From assembly GCF_046044395.1 (NCBI RefSeq), contig NZ_JBJUSG010000006.1, positions 1 to 64,000 of the forward strand: a DNA stretch of 64,000 bases. The letters run 5' to 3'. Below the pieces are notes generated by a model. The model worked only from the letters and a program-made list of their open reading frames with translations, had not been told where the DNA came from and did no database searches. The stretch comes from Magnetominusculus dajiuhuensis (GTDB lineage Bacteria; Nitrospirota; Thermodesulfovibrionia; Thermodesulfovibrionales; Magnetobacteriaceae). Within the stretch, counting starts at the first letter, position 1, and each line of letters opens with the position of its first letter. The position numbers and the translations under genes are program-made. Shown piece by piece: positions 9,342 through 17,626 of this stretch.

Positions 9342-11132
9342 TTATTTAACAGTCATGAAGTGTTCCGCTATAGGCCCCAGTGAAAGGCCAGGCAGAAACG
9401 TTAATGCCCCAACTATAATAATTACCCCTATCAAAAAAACCACAAACAGGGGCGTATGGGTAGGCAAGGTACCTGAACCTGTCGGCACGTATTTTTTTCT
9501 TGCCAGAGACCCCGCCACCGCAAGTACGGGGACAATTACGCCAAATCTCCCCAATATCATAACAACCGCAAGCGATACGTTGTAGAAGGGCGTATTTGCG
9601 GACAGCCCGGCAAAGGCGCTACCGTTGTTATTGGAGCACGATGAGAACGCGTATAGAATTTCTGAAAACCCATGCGGGCCGGGATTAGCAATGCCCGCTA
9701 TCCCGTCTTTTAGGACAACAGCTATGGCCGTGCCCAAAAGGACACAGACGGCGGGAATCAGGATAACCAGCGACGCCATTTTCATCTCGAAGGCCTCGAC
9801 CTTTTTCCCCAGATACTCAGGTGTGCGCCCTACCATAAGCCCTGCGATGAATACGGAAATCACGACAAATATGATCATCCCATAAAGCCCCGAACCCACG
9901 CCGCCGAAGACTATTTCACCCAGTTGCATAAGAAACATCGGGACAAGCCCGCCTAATGGGCTGAAGGAATCGTGCATGGAATTTACCGAGCCGTTTGAGG
10001 CAGCAGTAGTAACGGTGGCCCAAAGGGCAGAGTTTGCAACTCCTATCCTGGCCTCCTTACCCTCCATATTGCCGTCAGAGGTTAAAGCCGCGCCCAGGCC
10101 CTTAACATAAGGCGCGTCAACTGTCTCGCTGTGATAGCATAGCACCAGCAAGGGTATGAGAATCACAAACATAGCAATAAGCAGCGCCCACCCCTGGCGG
10201 GTATCTCCTACCATCTTGCCAAAGGTATAGCAAAGTGCCGCCGGTATAAGTAATATGGCAAGGACTTCCAGGAAATTGGAAAGAGGCGTGGGGTTTTCGT
10301 ATGGATGGGCGGAGTTTACGTTAAAAAAACCGCCGCCGTTGGTGCCGAGCTGTTTAATGGCTATCTGCGAGGCCGTCGGGCCGCCGGGGATTGATTGTTC
10401 CGCCATTTCGGCTGGTTCAGTTTTGTCTTTGCCGGCGGAGTCTTTAACGGTATTGCCCTGAGCATCCACAATTGGTTTGTCGTACGTTACCTTTTGCATA
10501 AGAGGTACGGTTTGATAGGGTTTAAGGTTCTGAACAACCCCCTGAGACACCAGGATAATTGTAAACAGTATCGAAAGAGGTAAGAGTATATACAGGGTTG
10601 AGCGCGTAAGGTCAACCCAAAAATTACCGATTGTTTGAACGCTTCGTCTGGTAAATCCCCTTATTAACGCGACCAGCACGGCCATGCCGGTTGCGGCGGA
10701 CAGAAAATTATGAAGGCCAAGTCCGGCCATTTGAGTAAGATAACTCATTGTTGACTCCCCGCCGTAACCCTGCCAGTTGGTGTTGGTCAAAAAACTTACC
10801 GCCGTGTTTAAAGACGAATCCCACGACACGGCAGGAAATCCCTGCGGATTGAGCGGCAGATGGCTCTGGAAGCGTTGCTGAATGTATAAGACTATCGCCC
10901 CGACAAGGCTGAACACTAAAACAGACGCCGTATATCGCTTCCATGACATATCCTCCTCGCAGCATTTCGAGCCAAACAAGCGGTACAAGAGCCTTTCGAC
11001 TGGTTTCAAAAGTGAAGTGAACATATTTGGCGTGCCTTCATATACCGCCGCCATGTAGCCGCCCAGGGGTTTAACTAACAATCCCAGGACGACAAAATAC
11101 AACACTATCTGGAGTAATCCGTTTTCTGTCAT
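9342..11132 (-). CDS. kdpA: KdpA, potassium-selective channel-like subunit
   Basis: 596 aa with about ten membrane helices. Four selectivity-filter-like loops are visible: NTNWQGYGGE, KQLGTNGGGFFNVNSAHP, the ALWATVTTAASNGSVNSMHDS loop, and FSSCSNNNGSAFAGL. It binds K+ and passes it to KdpB. The start ATG lies one base after the kdpF stop, and its GGAGG ribosome site is inside the end of kdpF. Confidence 0.98.
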   Translation of the reverse strand: MTENGLLQIVLYFVVLGLLVKPLGGYMAAVYEGTPNMFTSLLKPVERLLYRLFGSKCCEEDMSWKRYTASVLVFSLVGAIVLYIQQRFQSHLPLNPQGFPAVSWDSSLNTAVSFLTNTNWQGYGGESTMSYLTQMAGLGLHNFLSAATGMAVLVALIRGFTRRSVQTIGNFWVDLTRSTLYILLPLSILFTIILVSQGVVQNLKPYQTVPLMQKVTYDKPIVDAQGNTVKDSAGKDKTEPAEMAEQSIPGGPTASQIAIKQLGTNGGGFFNVNSAHPYENPTPLSNFLEVLAILLIPAALCYTFGKMVGDTRQGWALLIAMFVILIPLLVLCYHSETVDAPYVKGLGAALTSDGNMEGKEARIGVANSALWATVTTAASNGSVNSMHDSFSPLGGLVPMFLMQLGEIVFGGVGSGLYGMIIFVVISVFIAGLMVGRTPEYLGKKVEAFEMKMASLVILIPAVCVLLGTAIAVVLKDGIAGIANPGPHGFSEILYAFSSCSNNNGSAFAGLSANTPFYNVSLAVVMILGRFGVIVPVLAVAGSLARKKYVPTGSGTLPTHTPLFVVFLIGVIIIVGALTFLPGLSLGPIAEHFMTVK

Positions 11133-11133
11133 A

Positions 11134-11223
11134 TTAAAACACCTCCGGTTTTAGTAGCGCTACAGTCAGATAGACAAGCAACACTATGCTGACAATGCCC
11201 CCAATCCAGTAAAAACTCTCCAT
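11134..11223 (-). CDS. kdpF: KdpF, 29-residue membrane peptide of the Kdp complex
   Basis: Translation from ATG 11223 gives MESFYWIGGIVSIVLLVYLT followed by VALLKPEVF and stop. It is one hydrophobic helix with the LxxxLLxPExF ending typical of KdpF, located immediately before kdpA. A GGGGG-containing ribosome site lies about 8 nt upstream. KdpF stabilises the complex in the membrane. The gene is easily missed because of its length. Confidence 0.93.
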   Translation of the reverse strand: MESFYWIGGIVSIVLLVYLTVALLKPEVF

Positions 11224-11336
11224 AATCTACCCCCACACGAACTTTGATAAAACCGGAATCACTCCGGTATCTGCCGATATCTGGTTATAGCGTAGCAGGT
11301 ACTTCCATAAAATAGGTGTTAATAAACGCGGGGGGA

Positions 11337-11354
11337 GTGTTAAGATTTTATAAA
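11337..11354 (-). promoter_or_regulatory. Candidate KdpE-binding site upstream of kdpF
   Basis: On the minus strand this reads TTTATAAAATCTTAACAC, which resembles the E. coli KdpE box (TTTATA-N-rich T tract-ACAC). A second, shorter TTTATTAACACC lies about 23 nt downstream. Between here and kdpF is a 6-bp inverted repeat, ACCGGA (11252-11257) with TCCGGT (11263-11268). The match is by eye only. Confidence 0.35.
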
Positions 11355-11426
11355 GATTGGAAGATGCTGCTGCAGATTCCCAATGAACTAAGGAATAGCG
11401 AATTTACCCTTAATCCGTAATTCTGG

Positions 11427-11580
11427 AGTCCGTCATTCTTAGTCCGTCATTCTTAGTCCGTCATTCCGGCTTGTCCGGAATCTTATTTGGCTTGAGGATG
11501 TAGTGGAGAGACAGATTCCGGACAAGCCGGAATGACGGCAAGGCAAGCAGGGAGGAGAAAGGCAAGCAGGGAGGATACAC
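11427..11580. repeat. Paired inverted REP-like unit with flanking short tandem repeats
   Basis: A 23-bp unit, itself palindromic (ATTCCGG-N-CCGGAAT), occurs at 11460-11482 and as a perfect reverse complement at 11514-11536, with a 31-bp core between. Upstream, a 14-bp unit containing GTCCGTCATTCTTA is repeated in tandem (about 11428-11460). Downstream, GGCAAGCAGGGAGGA occurs twice (11542-11556 and 11561-11575). This fills most of the 619-bp gene-free gap 11224-11842 between the divergent kdpF and lectin-like genes; the rest holds the kdp control region and the promoter near 11767. Related units lie at 42082-42181 and 46292-46413. Confidence 0.85.
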
Positions 11581-11766
11581 TTTTTTGTCGCGCAGTGATT
11601 AGGATAGATACTAAAATGCAGCCGATTGCCATCGTTTTGTCTATGTTGCCCTTGTTCCCACTTCAATAAAAATGCGGGTTTTCATGCTGTCATATGGGAT
11701 AATCCGGTGATTCGTTTTTTCATTTGCACAATTTTTTTTGTAATAGCATATTTATCAAATAAACCC

Positions 11767-11793
11767 TTGACAGAATCTTCCATAATTTAGTAA
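11767..11793 (+). promoter_or_regulatory. Possible promoter of the lectin-like gene
   Basis: A perfect TTGACA (11767-11772) is followed after 15 nt by a weak -10 (TAGTAA, 11788-11793). The start codon lies about 50 nt further on. Confidence 0.35.
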
Positions 11794-11842
11794 GCTGCCT
11801 GACATGGCTCATTGAGCTTAAAAAAAATTCAGGAGGAGTGTT

Positions 11843-13237
11843 ATGATTACCTATAAGAAATTGTTGGGGATAGTAACAGTTTTTTCGTTGGTTTTGGCAT
11901 TGGCACTGATATGCACGGCTTCCACGGCGAGGTGCGACAACACAGTTGATAATGAAACATTTTCGAAAGCAACGGCCTCGGGATGGACATTGTCGGGTAG
12001 TGCAAAATTGACCGCCGCCAGCGGTGGTGTAGACAACGTTACTGGTGGGAGTGGATGGTTAAGACTTACAGATAACGTGACAAAAAATCAGGCTGGTTCA
12101 GCCGTCTATGGCACGGCATTTACAAGTGTACAGGGTGTGCAGGTATCATTCACCTATGCCTCTTATGGCGGCACTGGGGCAGATGGATTAACATTTTACC
12201 TCATTGATGGCGCCACGGGAGCCTCATCAATAACCACGGGCGCATCTGGTGGAGCACTCGGATATTCCTCCAACGGTTTAACCGGCGCTAACGGCGTAAC
12301 AAATGGTTATCTTGGTATAGGATTTGACGAAGGGGGTTATTTCAGCAGTTCCTATGTTGGGACTTGTAGCTCAGGTTGCCCGGGGATTTCGCCGAACTCG
12401 GTCGCTATTCGTGGTTCAGGCAATAAGTTGATGGGATATAACTTTCTAACGAATGCCCCTGCTACGATAGCCACAGGCAGCAGGTCAGGCGCGAATACTG
12501 TAACTATTACAATTCTCGATTTTAAAGTTACCGTTGTCCTTAATGGCAAAACGGTTATTAACAATTACGACATTTCAACGGCGATTGGGCAGAGTTCAAT
12601 GCCTGGGACATTCAAATTTGGTTTCTCAGCAGGTACAGGCGGGTCAACCAACATACACGAAATTAAAAATCTGAGTGTTACTTCGGTTACCGCGGACTAT
12701 AACCTTGCCTTAGCGACACTTTACTCACTTTCCAACTACTTTGGTACACCGTATGGCAGCTTTACAGCATACACATATAACACCAGCATGTACTATGTCC
12801 AGGGGTTAACCAATGGTAATTTCCTTGTAGCATGGTCAGATGGGTCTATCCTTTTATCTTCCGGTGGCCAGTGGTTTTCTACGGGTCTGTATTGGAAGAC
12901 ATTCACTGACGTCATGAAGGCAAGCCAGGTGATTGGCAACTTCTACACTACGTCCGCTTCGTTTTATGGTGGCCTATATGGCGGCCTGACACAAGGATTA
13001 GATGCAACTGGTGTATACTATGTCCAGGGATTTAACAATGGTTATGCCATCGTAGCGTGGCCAGACGGATATGTATATATTTATGCTGGTGGTACAGCAT
13101 ACTCAACTTTAGGCTACCAGAGCGCTTATGAAGGTACTGCCTATGTAGGAAACGGGTACATATATACATTTACTAATGGACTTGCAAATGTATATAGCGG
13201 CGGTGTTCTGGGCAATAACGGCGCATTCTGGAAGTAA
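11843..13237 (+). CDS. Secreted L-type-lectin-like protein with the shared tandem C-terminal domain
   Basis: 464 aa. A signal peptide (residues 1-~30, ending STARCD) precedes a ~235-residue lectin-like jelly roll. That domain has FSKATASGWTLSGSA at its start, then GTGADGLTFYLIDG, GYLGIGFDEGG and a VTVVLNGKTVI strand, as in bacterial legume-lectin-like domains that bind sugars. Two copies of the ~70-residue domain also seen in the NHL protein at 155-1624 follow (about 284-352 and 353-430; cores MYYVQGLTNG and VYYVQGFNNG followed by VAW-DG), then a Gly/Tyr-rich tail. A strong AGGAGG site lies 7 nt before the ATG. Probably binds cell-surface or matrix carbohydrate; the ligand is unknown. Confidence 0.8.
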   Translation: MITYKKLLGIVTVFSLVLALALICTASTARCDNTVDNETFSKATASGWTLSGSAKLTAASGGVDNVTGGSGWLRLTDNVTKNQAGSAVYGTAFTSVQGVQVSFTYASYGGTGADGLTFYLIDGATGASSITTGASGGALGYSSNGLTGANGVTNGYLGIGFDEGGYFSSSYVGTCSSGCPGISPNSVAIRGSGNKLMGYNFLTNAPATIATGSRSGANTVTITILDFKVTVVLNGKTVINNYDISTAIGQSSMPGTFKFGFSAGTGGSTNIHEIKNLSVTSVTADYNLALATLYSLSNYFGTPYGSFTAYTYNTSMYYVQGLTNGNFLVAWSDGSILLSSGGQWFSTGLYWKTFTDVMKASQVIGNFYTTSASFYGGLYGGLTQGLDATGVYYVQGFNNGYAIVAWPDGYVYIYAGGTAYSTLGYQSAYEGTAYVGNGYIYTFTNGLANVYSGGVLGNNGAFWK

Positions 13238-13275
13238 GCAAGAGGGGCAACCCTAAAACATAGGATTCTCGAGAT

Positions 13276-13312
13276 CGCCCTGCCGGCTATGAACCGGTAG
13301 GGCGAATTTTTA
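13276..13312 (+). terminator. Rho-independent terminator of the lectin-like gene
   Basis: CGCCCTGCCGG (13276-13286) pairs with CCGGTAGGGCG (13294-13304; one G-U pair) across a 7-nt loop, followed by AATTTTTA. Confidence 0.85.
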
Positions 13313-13329
13313 TCACATCTTTGTAAGAA

Positions 13330-14499
13330 TTATGCGTTCCTTAGTGAGTCCACTATGTTCATGCGTGCTGCCTTTATGGCAGGAAGGACGCCTCCGGCTA
13401 AACCCATTATCAGGGAAAATGCAAACCCCGACAGGATTACTTCAAAGTTTATAGAAAACGTAAAGGCCAGCTCGGAAAATGTCTGCCAATTCATAGTGGA
13501 TACGGTAAAAAACTGCAAAAAAGACGCAAAAAATAATCCTGCAATTCCTCCAACACCCCCCAAAAACAGTGATTCAGAAATAAATGCCGTCAGTATGCTA
13601 AGGCGTCCGAATCCCAGCGCCCTGAGCGTTCCGATTTCGGCTGTCCTCGTTGCGGTTGCCGTGTACATGGTTATCATAGCCCCGATTATCGCCCCAAGGG
13701 AAAAAATCAGGGTCAGGGATATCCCCAGTATCGTAAGAAACTTTGACATCATCTCAGACTGTTCCTCGTAGTAGAGGTTTTCACGCTTGACGTCAACTTT
13801 AAGGCGCGGGTCGCGGAGGATTCTCTCCTTTGCGGAATCAAACATATTGCCGCCATTTAGTTTAAAAATTACTGAGGAATACACGTTTCTCTTAAAAAAC
13901 TGTGAAAGCACATTTACATCACCCCATATTTCTGAGCTGAACCCTCTGTTTTCGGCATCAAATATGCCCACCACCACCCAGTCCTGCATGGCAAAACGAA
14001 GACTCTGTCCAATGTCTGTTCCCTTAAATCCCTTTGCGATGCTTTTTCCTATAACAATCTCTGTTGAACCGGCACGGGGAAGCCTGCCCTCAGTGAGTTT
14101 AACTACCGGCCTTAGTTTGTAAGACTTATCCGTTACGCCGCGAATTGTCACATTAGCCGGTTTACCGGTTATTTTCTTAGGAAGGCTTACAAGTATTACC
14201 ATTTCCCGTGCCGAGAGTTTTCGCCCGTCAACGTCTGTTTTTGCATTAGAGTGGCTTTCTATAATGTCTGCATCCTCGTGGGTTATCATGCTTTGCACCT
14301 CCACCCCCGCCGATTTCCTCAACACTACGGCGTTATCTGATGAGCCGGTTGTAACAAGTGTCTTGACAAGTCCATTTGAAAGCATCAGCACCGCTGCAAA
14401 CACAAACACCACAAGCCCCATACCTAAGGCAGTCAGGGAGGTGGTCAGCCGCCGTCTGAGAAGGTTCCTAAGAGAATACTGCAACAAAAGCCCTATCAT
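13330..14499 (-). CDS. ABC transporter permease, FtsX/MacB family (second permease)
   Basis: 389 aa. An N-terminal helix (LTTSLTALGMGLVVFVFAAVLML) precedes a ~210-residue periplasmic domain and three C-terminal helices, the layout of FtsX/LolC/MacB permeases. Its ATG overlaps the stop of the preceding permease (ATGA). With the ATPase and adaptor upstream it forms a four-gene exporter with two separate permeases. The cargo is unknown; lipoprotein, lipid or peptide export are the usual roles of this class. Confidence 0.85.
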   Translation of the reverse strand: MIGLLLQYSLRNLLRRRLTTSLTALGMGLVVFVFAAVLMLSNGLVKTLVTTGSSDNAVVLRKSAGVEVQSMITHEDADIIESHSNAKTDVDGRKLSAREMVILVSLPKKITGKPANVTIRGVTDKSYKLRPVVKLTEGRLPRAGSTEIVIGKSIAKGFKGTDIGQSLRFAMQDWVVVGIFDAENRGFSSEIWGDVNVLSQFFKRNVYSSVIFKLNGGNMFDSAKERILRDPRLKVDVKRENLYYEEQSEMMSKFLTILGISLTLIFSLGAIIGAMITMYTATATRTAEIGTLRALGFGRLSILTAFISESLFLGGVGGIAGLFFASFLQFFTVSTMNWQTFSELAFTFSINFEVILSGFAFSLIMGLAGGVLPAIKAARMNIVDSLRNA

Positions 14500-15656
14500 G
14501 CAATAGCCCTTAGCCCATCTGCTATGCGTATCTTAAGCGTATACCAAAGAGGTATGATACTTGCCAAAAGTCCCACAGCCAGTGAAATAACGGCATCTAA
14601 CGCTATCGTCTCTAAAGACACATTGAAAACCGGCAAATACGCCGACATATAATCGCCAAATCCTTTGACTGCCGGAAATGTACACGCTATCGCAATCCCC
14701 CCGCCTACTATGGTTATAAACACCGACTCTCCGGCTATCATCATAAATAGATATAAAGGTTTAAATCCAAGGCTTCGAAACACCGAGTACTCACGTATGC
14801 GCTCACGGGCTGTCATTGCCATCGTGTTTGCCACAACAGCCAGTATTATAAATATCACAAGGAATGAGACTAATTGTACCGCGGTCAGGATTGTCTCCGT
14901 CATAGAGACAAAACTCATCTGAAACGCCTTTTCTGTCTCGGTAAGGGTCTCAGCCATTGAGTTTTTAAATAGTTTGTCCACTCGCTGAGCTACCTCGGCG
15001 GCGAGTTCAGGTTTAGCCACAGCAATAATGTACCACCCTATTGAGTCTGTTCCTCTGGCAGCGTTCATAGTTTTCAACTTTTCGTTAAGGTAATCCCAGT
15101 GAAAGATAAACTGAGTCTCATCAATGTTTTTATCCCGTCCCTTATAGATAGCACGTATTGTGAAATCCCAGTTTCCGGGGAAGATCGTACCCCGCAAGGT
15201 GACGGTGTCGCCAATCTTCCAGCCAAACCTTTTGGCAAGTTTTTCACCGACAACGGCTCCTTTCCTATCGGTAAGCAGCGCTTTTTTTTGCGACCCGGCA
15301 ACCTGAAACTCAGGATAAAGCCCCAGAAACGATTTCATATCCATAGCGAAATTGGCAAAAAAATTCTTTTCGTCAATATATATGCCGCCAAACCAATTCC
15401 CGTATGCCACGCCTGCGACGCCTTCAACCTGCCTGATTTTTTCCTTATACGAGAGCGGTAAAAAGAAATTCAATGAAATTGCATTACGCGCAATGAGGCG
15501 GTTTGCGGCGGCTGCGTCAACCCCGGCATACCACGCATCTACCATGCAACGCAACATCCCAAACGCTAAAACCGCTACCGCTACCGCAAGCATTGTCAGC
15601 ACCGTGCGCAGCTTATGCCTCAGAGAGTTTCTGAGTATCAGTTTTAGAAGGAACAA
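14496..15656 (-). CDS. ABC transporter permease, FtsX/MacB family (first permease)
   Basis: 386 aa with the same four-helix FtsX layout as its neighbour: an N-terminal helix (LRTVLTMLAVAVAVLAFGML), a large periplasmic domain and three C-terminal helices (LVSFLVIFIILAVVANTMAM and on). The family phrase EYSVFRSLGFKPLYL is present. It probably starts at TTG 15656, 11 nt after the ATPase stop with GGAAA in between. The two permeases differ clearly in sequence, so the pair likely works as a heterodimer, as in LolCE. Confidence 0.85.
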   Translation of the reverse strand: MFLLKLILRNSLRHKLRTVLTMLAVAVAVLAFGMLRCMVDAWYAGVDAAAANRLIARNAISLNFFLPLSYKEKIRQVEGVAGVAYGNWFGGIYIDEKNFFANFAMDMKSFLGLYPEFQVAGSQKKALLTDRKGAVVGEKLAKRFGWKIGDTVTLRGTIFPGNWDFTIRAIYKGRDKNIDETQFIFHWDYLNEKLKTMNAARGTDSIGWYIIAVAKPELAAEVAQRVDKLFKNSMAETLTETEKAFQMSFVSMTETILTAVQLVSFLVIFIILAVVANTMAMTARERIREYSVFRSLGFKPLYLFMMIAGESVFITIVGGGIAIACTFPAVKGFGDYMSAYLPVFNVSLETIALDAVISLAVGLLASIIPLWYTLKIRIADGLRAIA

Positions 15657-15667
15657 CTATGTTTTCC

Positions 15668-16375
15668 CTATGTTTTCAGTGCCGCGTGTTGGTTTTCTAT
15701 ACATCCGGTAAGAACACCCTTGTCAAAGTTTCTGATGATATGAGCCGTTTCTGCCGCCCTCGGGTCGTGAGTTACCATAATTATGGTCTTGCCATGTTGA
15801 GCATTTAGTATTGTCATAAGCTCTAAAATATCTTTTGCGCTGTGGCGGTCAAGGTCTCCCGTAGGCTCATCCGCAACAATTATTGTGGGGTCGGTAACTA
15901 TGGCGCGTGCTATGGCAACCCGTTGCTGCTGCCCCCCTGACAGTTGAGACGGGTAGTGCCTGGCTCTATCGAGAAGATTAACTACGCGAAGTGCCGCCGT
16001 GGCGTGCAGAAGGCGTTCCTTTTTACTAAGGTTTGTAAGAACAAGCGGAAGCTCTACGTTTTCTTGTGCGCTCAGCACGGGGATTAGATTATAAAACTGG
16101 AAAATGAAACCCACGTGAGTTGCCCGCCAGCGGGACAATTCCCTGTCGTTTAATGACGTAATATCCACGCCGCCCACTCGTATTGTGCCGCTTTCGGCGT
16201 GGTCTATGGCCGCGATGAGATTTAAAAGCGTACTCTTGCCCGACCCTGATGGCCCCATTAAAGCCAAAAACTCTCCCTCCTCCACCGACAGGGTCAACCC
16301 CTCAAGCACTGGAATCTTCTCGCTTCCACGTACATATGATTTCCAGACGTTTTCTATTTCAACTATAGGATTGAT
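15668..16375 (-). CDS. LolD/MacB-type ABC transporter ATPase with no ordinary start codon
   Basis: Walker A GPSGSGKST, signature LSGGQQQRVAIARA, Walker B IIVADEPTGDLD and the H-loop MVTHDPR mark a LolD/MacB ATPase. Homology extends upstream of the first usable start: the frame reads IVEIENVWKSYVRGSEKIP before VLEGLTLSVEEGEF, exactly the expected first two strands. No ATG, GTG or TTG occurs in frame between the upstream stop and GTG 16309. The likely start is ATC at 16375 (reading NPIVEIEN next), one base after the stop of the adaptor gene. The shorter GTG form would lack the first strands of the fold. Confidence 0.85.
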   Translation of the reverse strand: MNPIVEIENVWKSYVRGSEKIPVLEGLTLSVEEGEFLALMGPSGSGKSTLLNLIAAIDHAESGTIRVGGVDITSLNDRELSRWRATHVGFIFQFYNLIPVLSAQENVELPLVLTNLSKKERLLHATAALRVVNLLDRARHYPSQLSGGQQQRVAIARAIVTDPTIIVADEPTGDLDRHSAKDILELMTILNAQHGKTIIMVTHDPRAAETAHIIRNFDKGVLTGCIENQHAALKT

Positions 16376-16376
16376 T

Positions 16377-17582
16377 TTACTTCTCTTTAATTTTGATCTT
16401 TTGGCCGTCTCTCAGGTTCGATATGCCAGAGGAGACCACTCTATCATTAACCTTAAGGCCCTCTGTAATTTCTGTCATATCGCCAAATGACCCGCCGGTT
16501 TTTATTGCGGTTTCCTTTAGTGTACCGTTGTCTGTAATAACAAACACCGATTGCCTGTTTTTTGAAATTGCGCTGACGTTCACAACAGTACGGGGGTATT
16601 TTTCAGAATCAGCTATGGCTCTGGATAGAAATGCGACCTTTGCGCTCATATCGGGAAGGATTTCCGGGTCTTTCTCAATGAAATTCACCTTAACTGCGAT
16701 AGCCCCCTTTGTCCTGTCTGCCGTGGGGACTATCATATGAACGTTTCCGCGCAGGCGTTTATCGGGTATGGCGTCGAGGGTTATCTCACATGGCTGTGCG
16801 GCTTTGACCTTTGCTATGTTAGACTCAGAGACATCCACCTCCACCATAAGGGAACCTAAATCCGCTATGCTGACCACTGCCGCCTTAACGTTTGCGGTAG
16901 CGCCAAGTGGTGTGATGATATCTCCGACATCGGCGTTTTTTGTAAGAACGACGGCGTCAAAGGGGGCGCGTATTACGGTGTATTCGATGTTTACCGCGGC
17001 AGAGCGGAGGGCAGCCTCGCTGGCTCTGATTTTAGATTGGGCTGCACCTTTTTGAGCTGTTGCCGTCTGGTATTTCATCAGTGCATCGTCATAGTCCGAG
17101 CGGGAAATAACATTGGCGTCTGAGAGTTTTTTAAATCGTTTATAATTGACTTCCGCGTTTGTGAATTGCGCATGGGCTACGTCGAGTTCGTTTTTAGATA
17201 CCTGAAGATTAGCGGCTGCCTGGTCTTTGGCCGCAATCACATCATTGTTTTCAAGCCTTGCAAGGATATCGCCTTTTTTTATCCGGCTTCCTTCCTCGAC
17301 GTTAATAGAAACCAGCCGTCCCGTGATTTTAGAAGAAACAGCGGCTTTACGCTCTGCAACCACATACCCGCTTGCGTTTAAAATCGTCACAGACTCAGAC
17401 GGATACATCAGCGACACTACCGACGCGTCAACCGTTAATACGCTGACCACCCTGACATAAAACCCGGCCGCGGCTATTGCTATCAGTACTATGACAATCA
17501 GATAGACGAGCTTTTTGGGTTGCTTTCGATTGACAACAGATGTTTTATCTATTTTTAGTTCACTAAGCCCTGCATCAGGCAT
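16377..17582 (-). CDS. Periplasmic adaptor (MacA/HlyD family) of the ABC exporter
   Basis: 401 aa. One N-terminal membrane helix (about 24-44, KLVYLIVIVLIAIAAAGFY) precedes a lipoyl half-motif (GRLVSINVEEGSRIKKGDIL), a coiled-coil hairpin rich in Ala/Gln (about 110-200), the second lipoyl half (YTVIRAPFDAVVLTKNADVG) and beta-barrel domains. Adaptors of this type join an inner-membrane ABC transporter to an outer-membrane channel. No TolC-like gene is in the window. First gene of the four-gene exporter set. Confidence 0.88.
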   Translation of the reverse strand: MPDAGLSELKIDKTSVVNRKQPKKLVYLIVIVLIAIAAAGFYVRVVSVLTVDASVVSLMYPSESVTILNASGYVVAERKAAVSSKITGRLVSINVEEGSRIKKGDILARLENNDVIAAKDQAAANLQVSKNELDVAHAQFTNAEVNYKRFKKLSDANVISRSDYDDALMKYQTATAQKGAAQSKIRASEAALRSAAVNIEYTVIRAPFDAVVLTKNADVGDIITPLGATANVKAAVVSIADLGSLMVEVDVSESNIAKVKAAQPCEITLDAIPDKRLRGNVHMIVPTADRTKGAIAVKVNFIEKDPEILPDMSAKVAFLSRAIADSEKYPRTVVNVSAISKNRQSVFVITDNGTLKETAIKTGGSFGDMTEITEGLKVNDRVVSSGISNLRDGQKIKIKEK

Positions 17583-17626
17583 AAATGATAATCTCCAATC
17601 GTCACGGTTCAGCGTGAACTTACGAT

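Noticed and set aside
11224..11336. c-di-AMP (ydaO) riboswitch before kdpF
   Set aside because: I looked for the conserved ydaO sequence blocks and did not find them.
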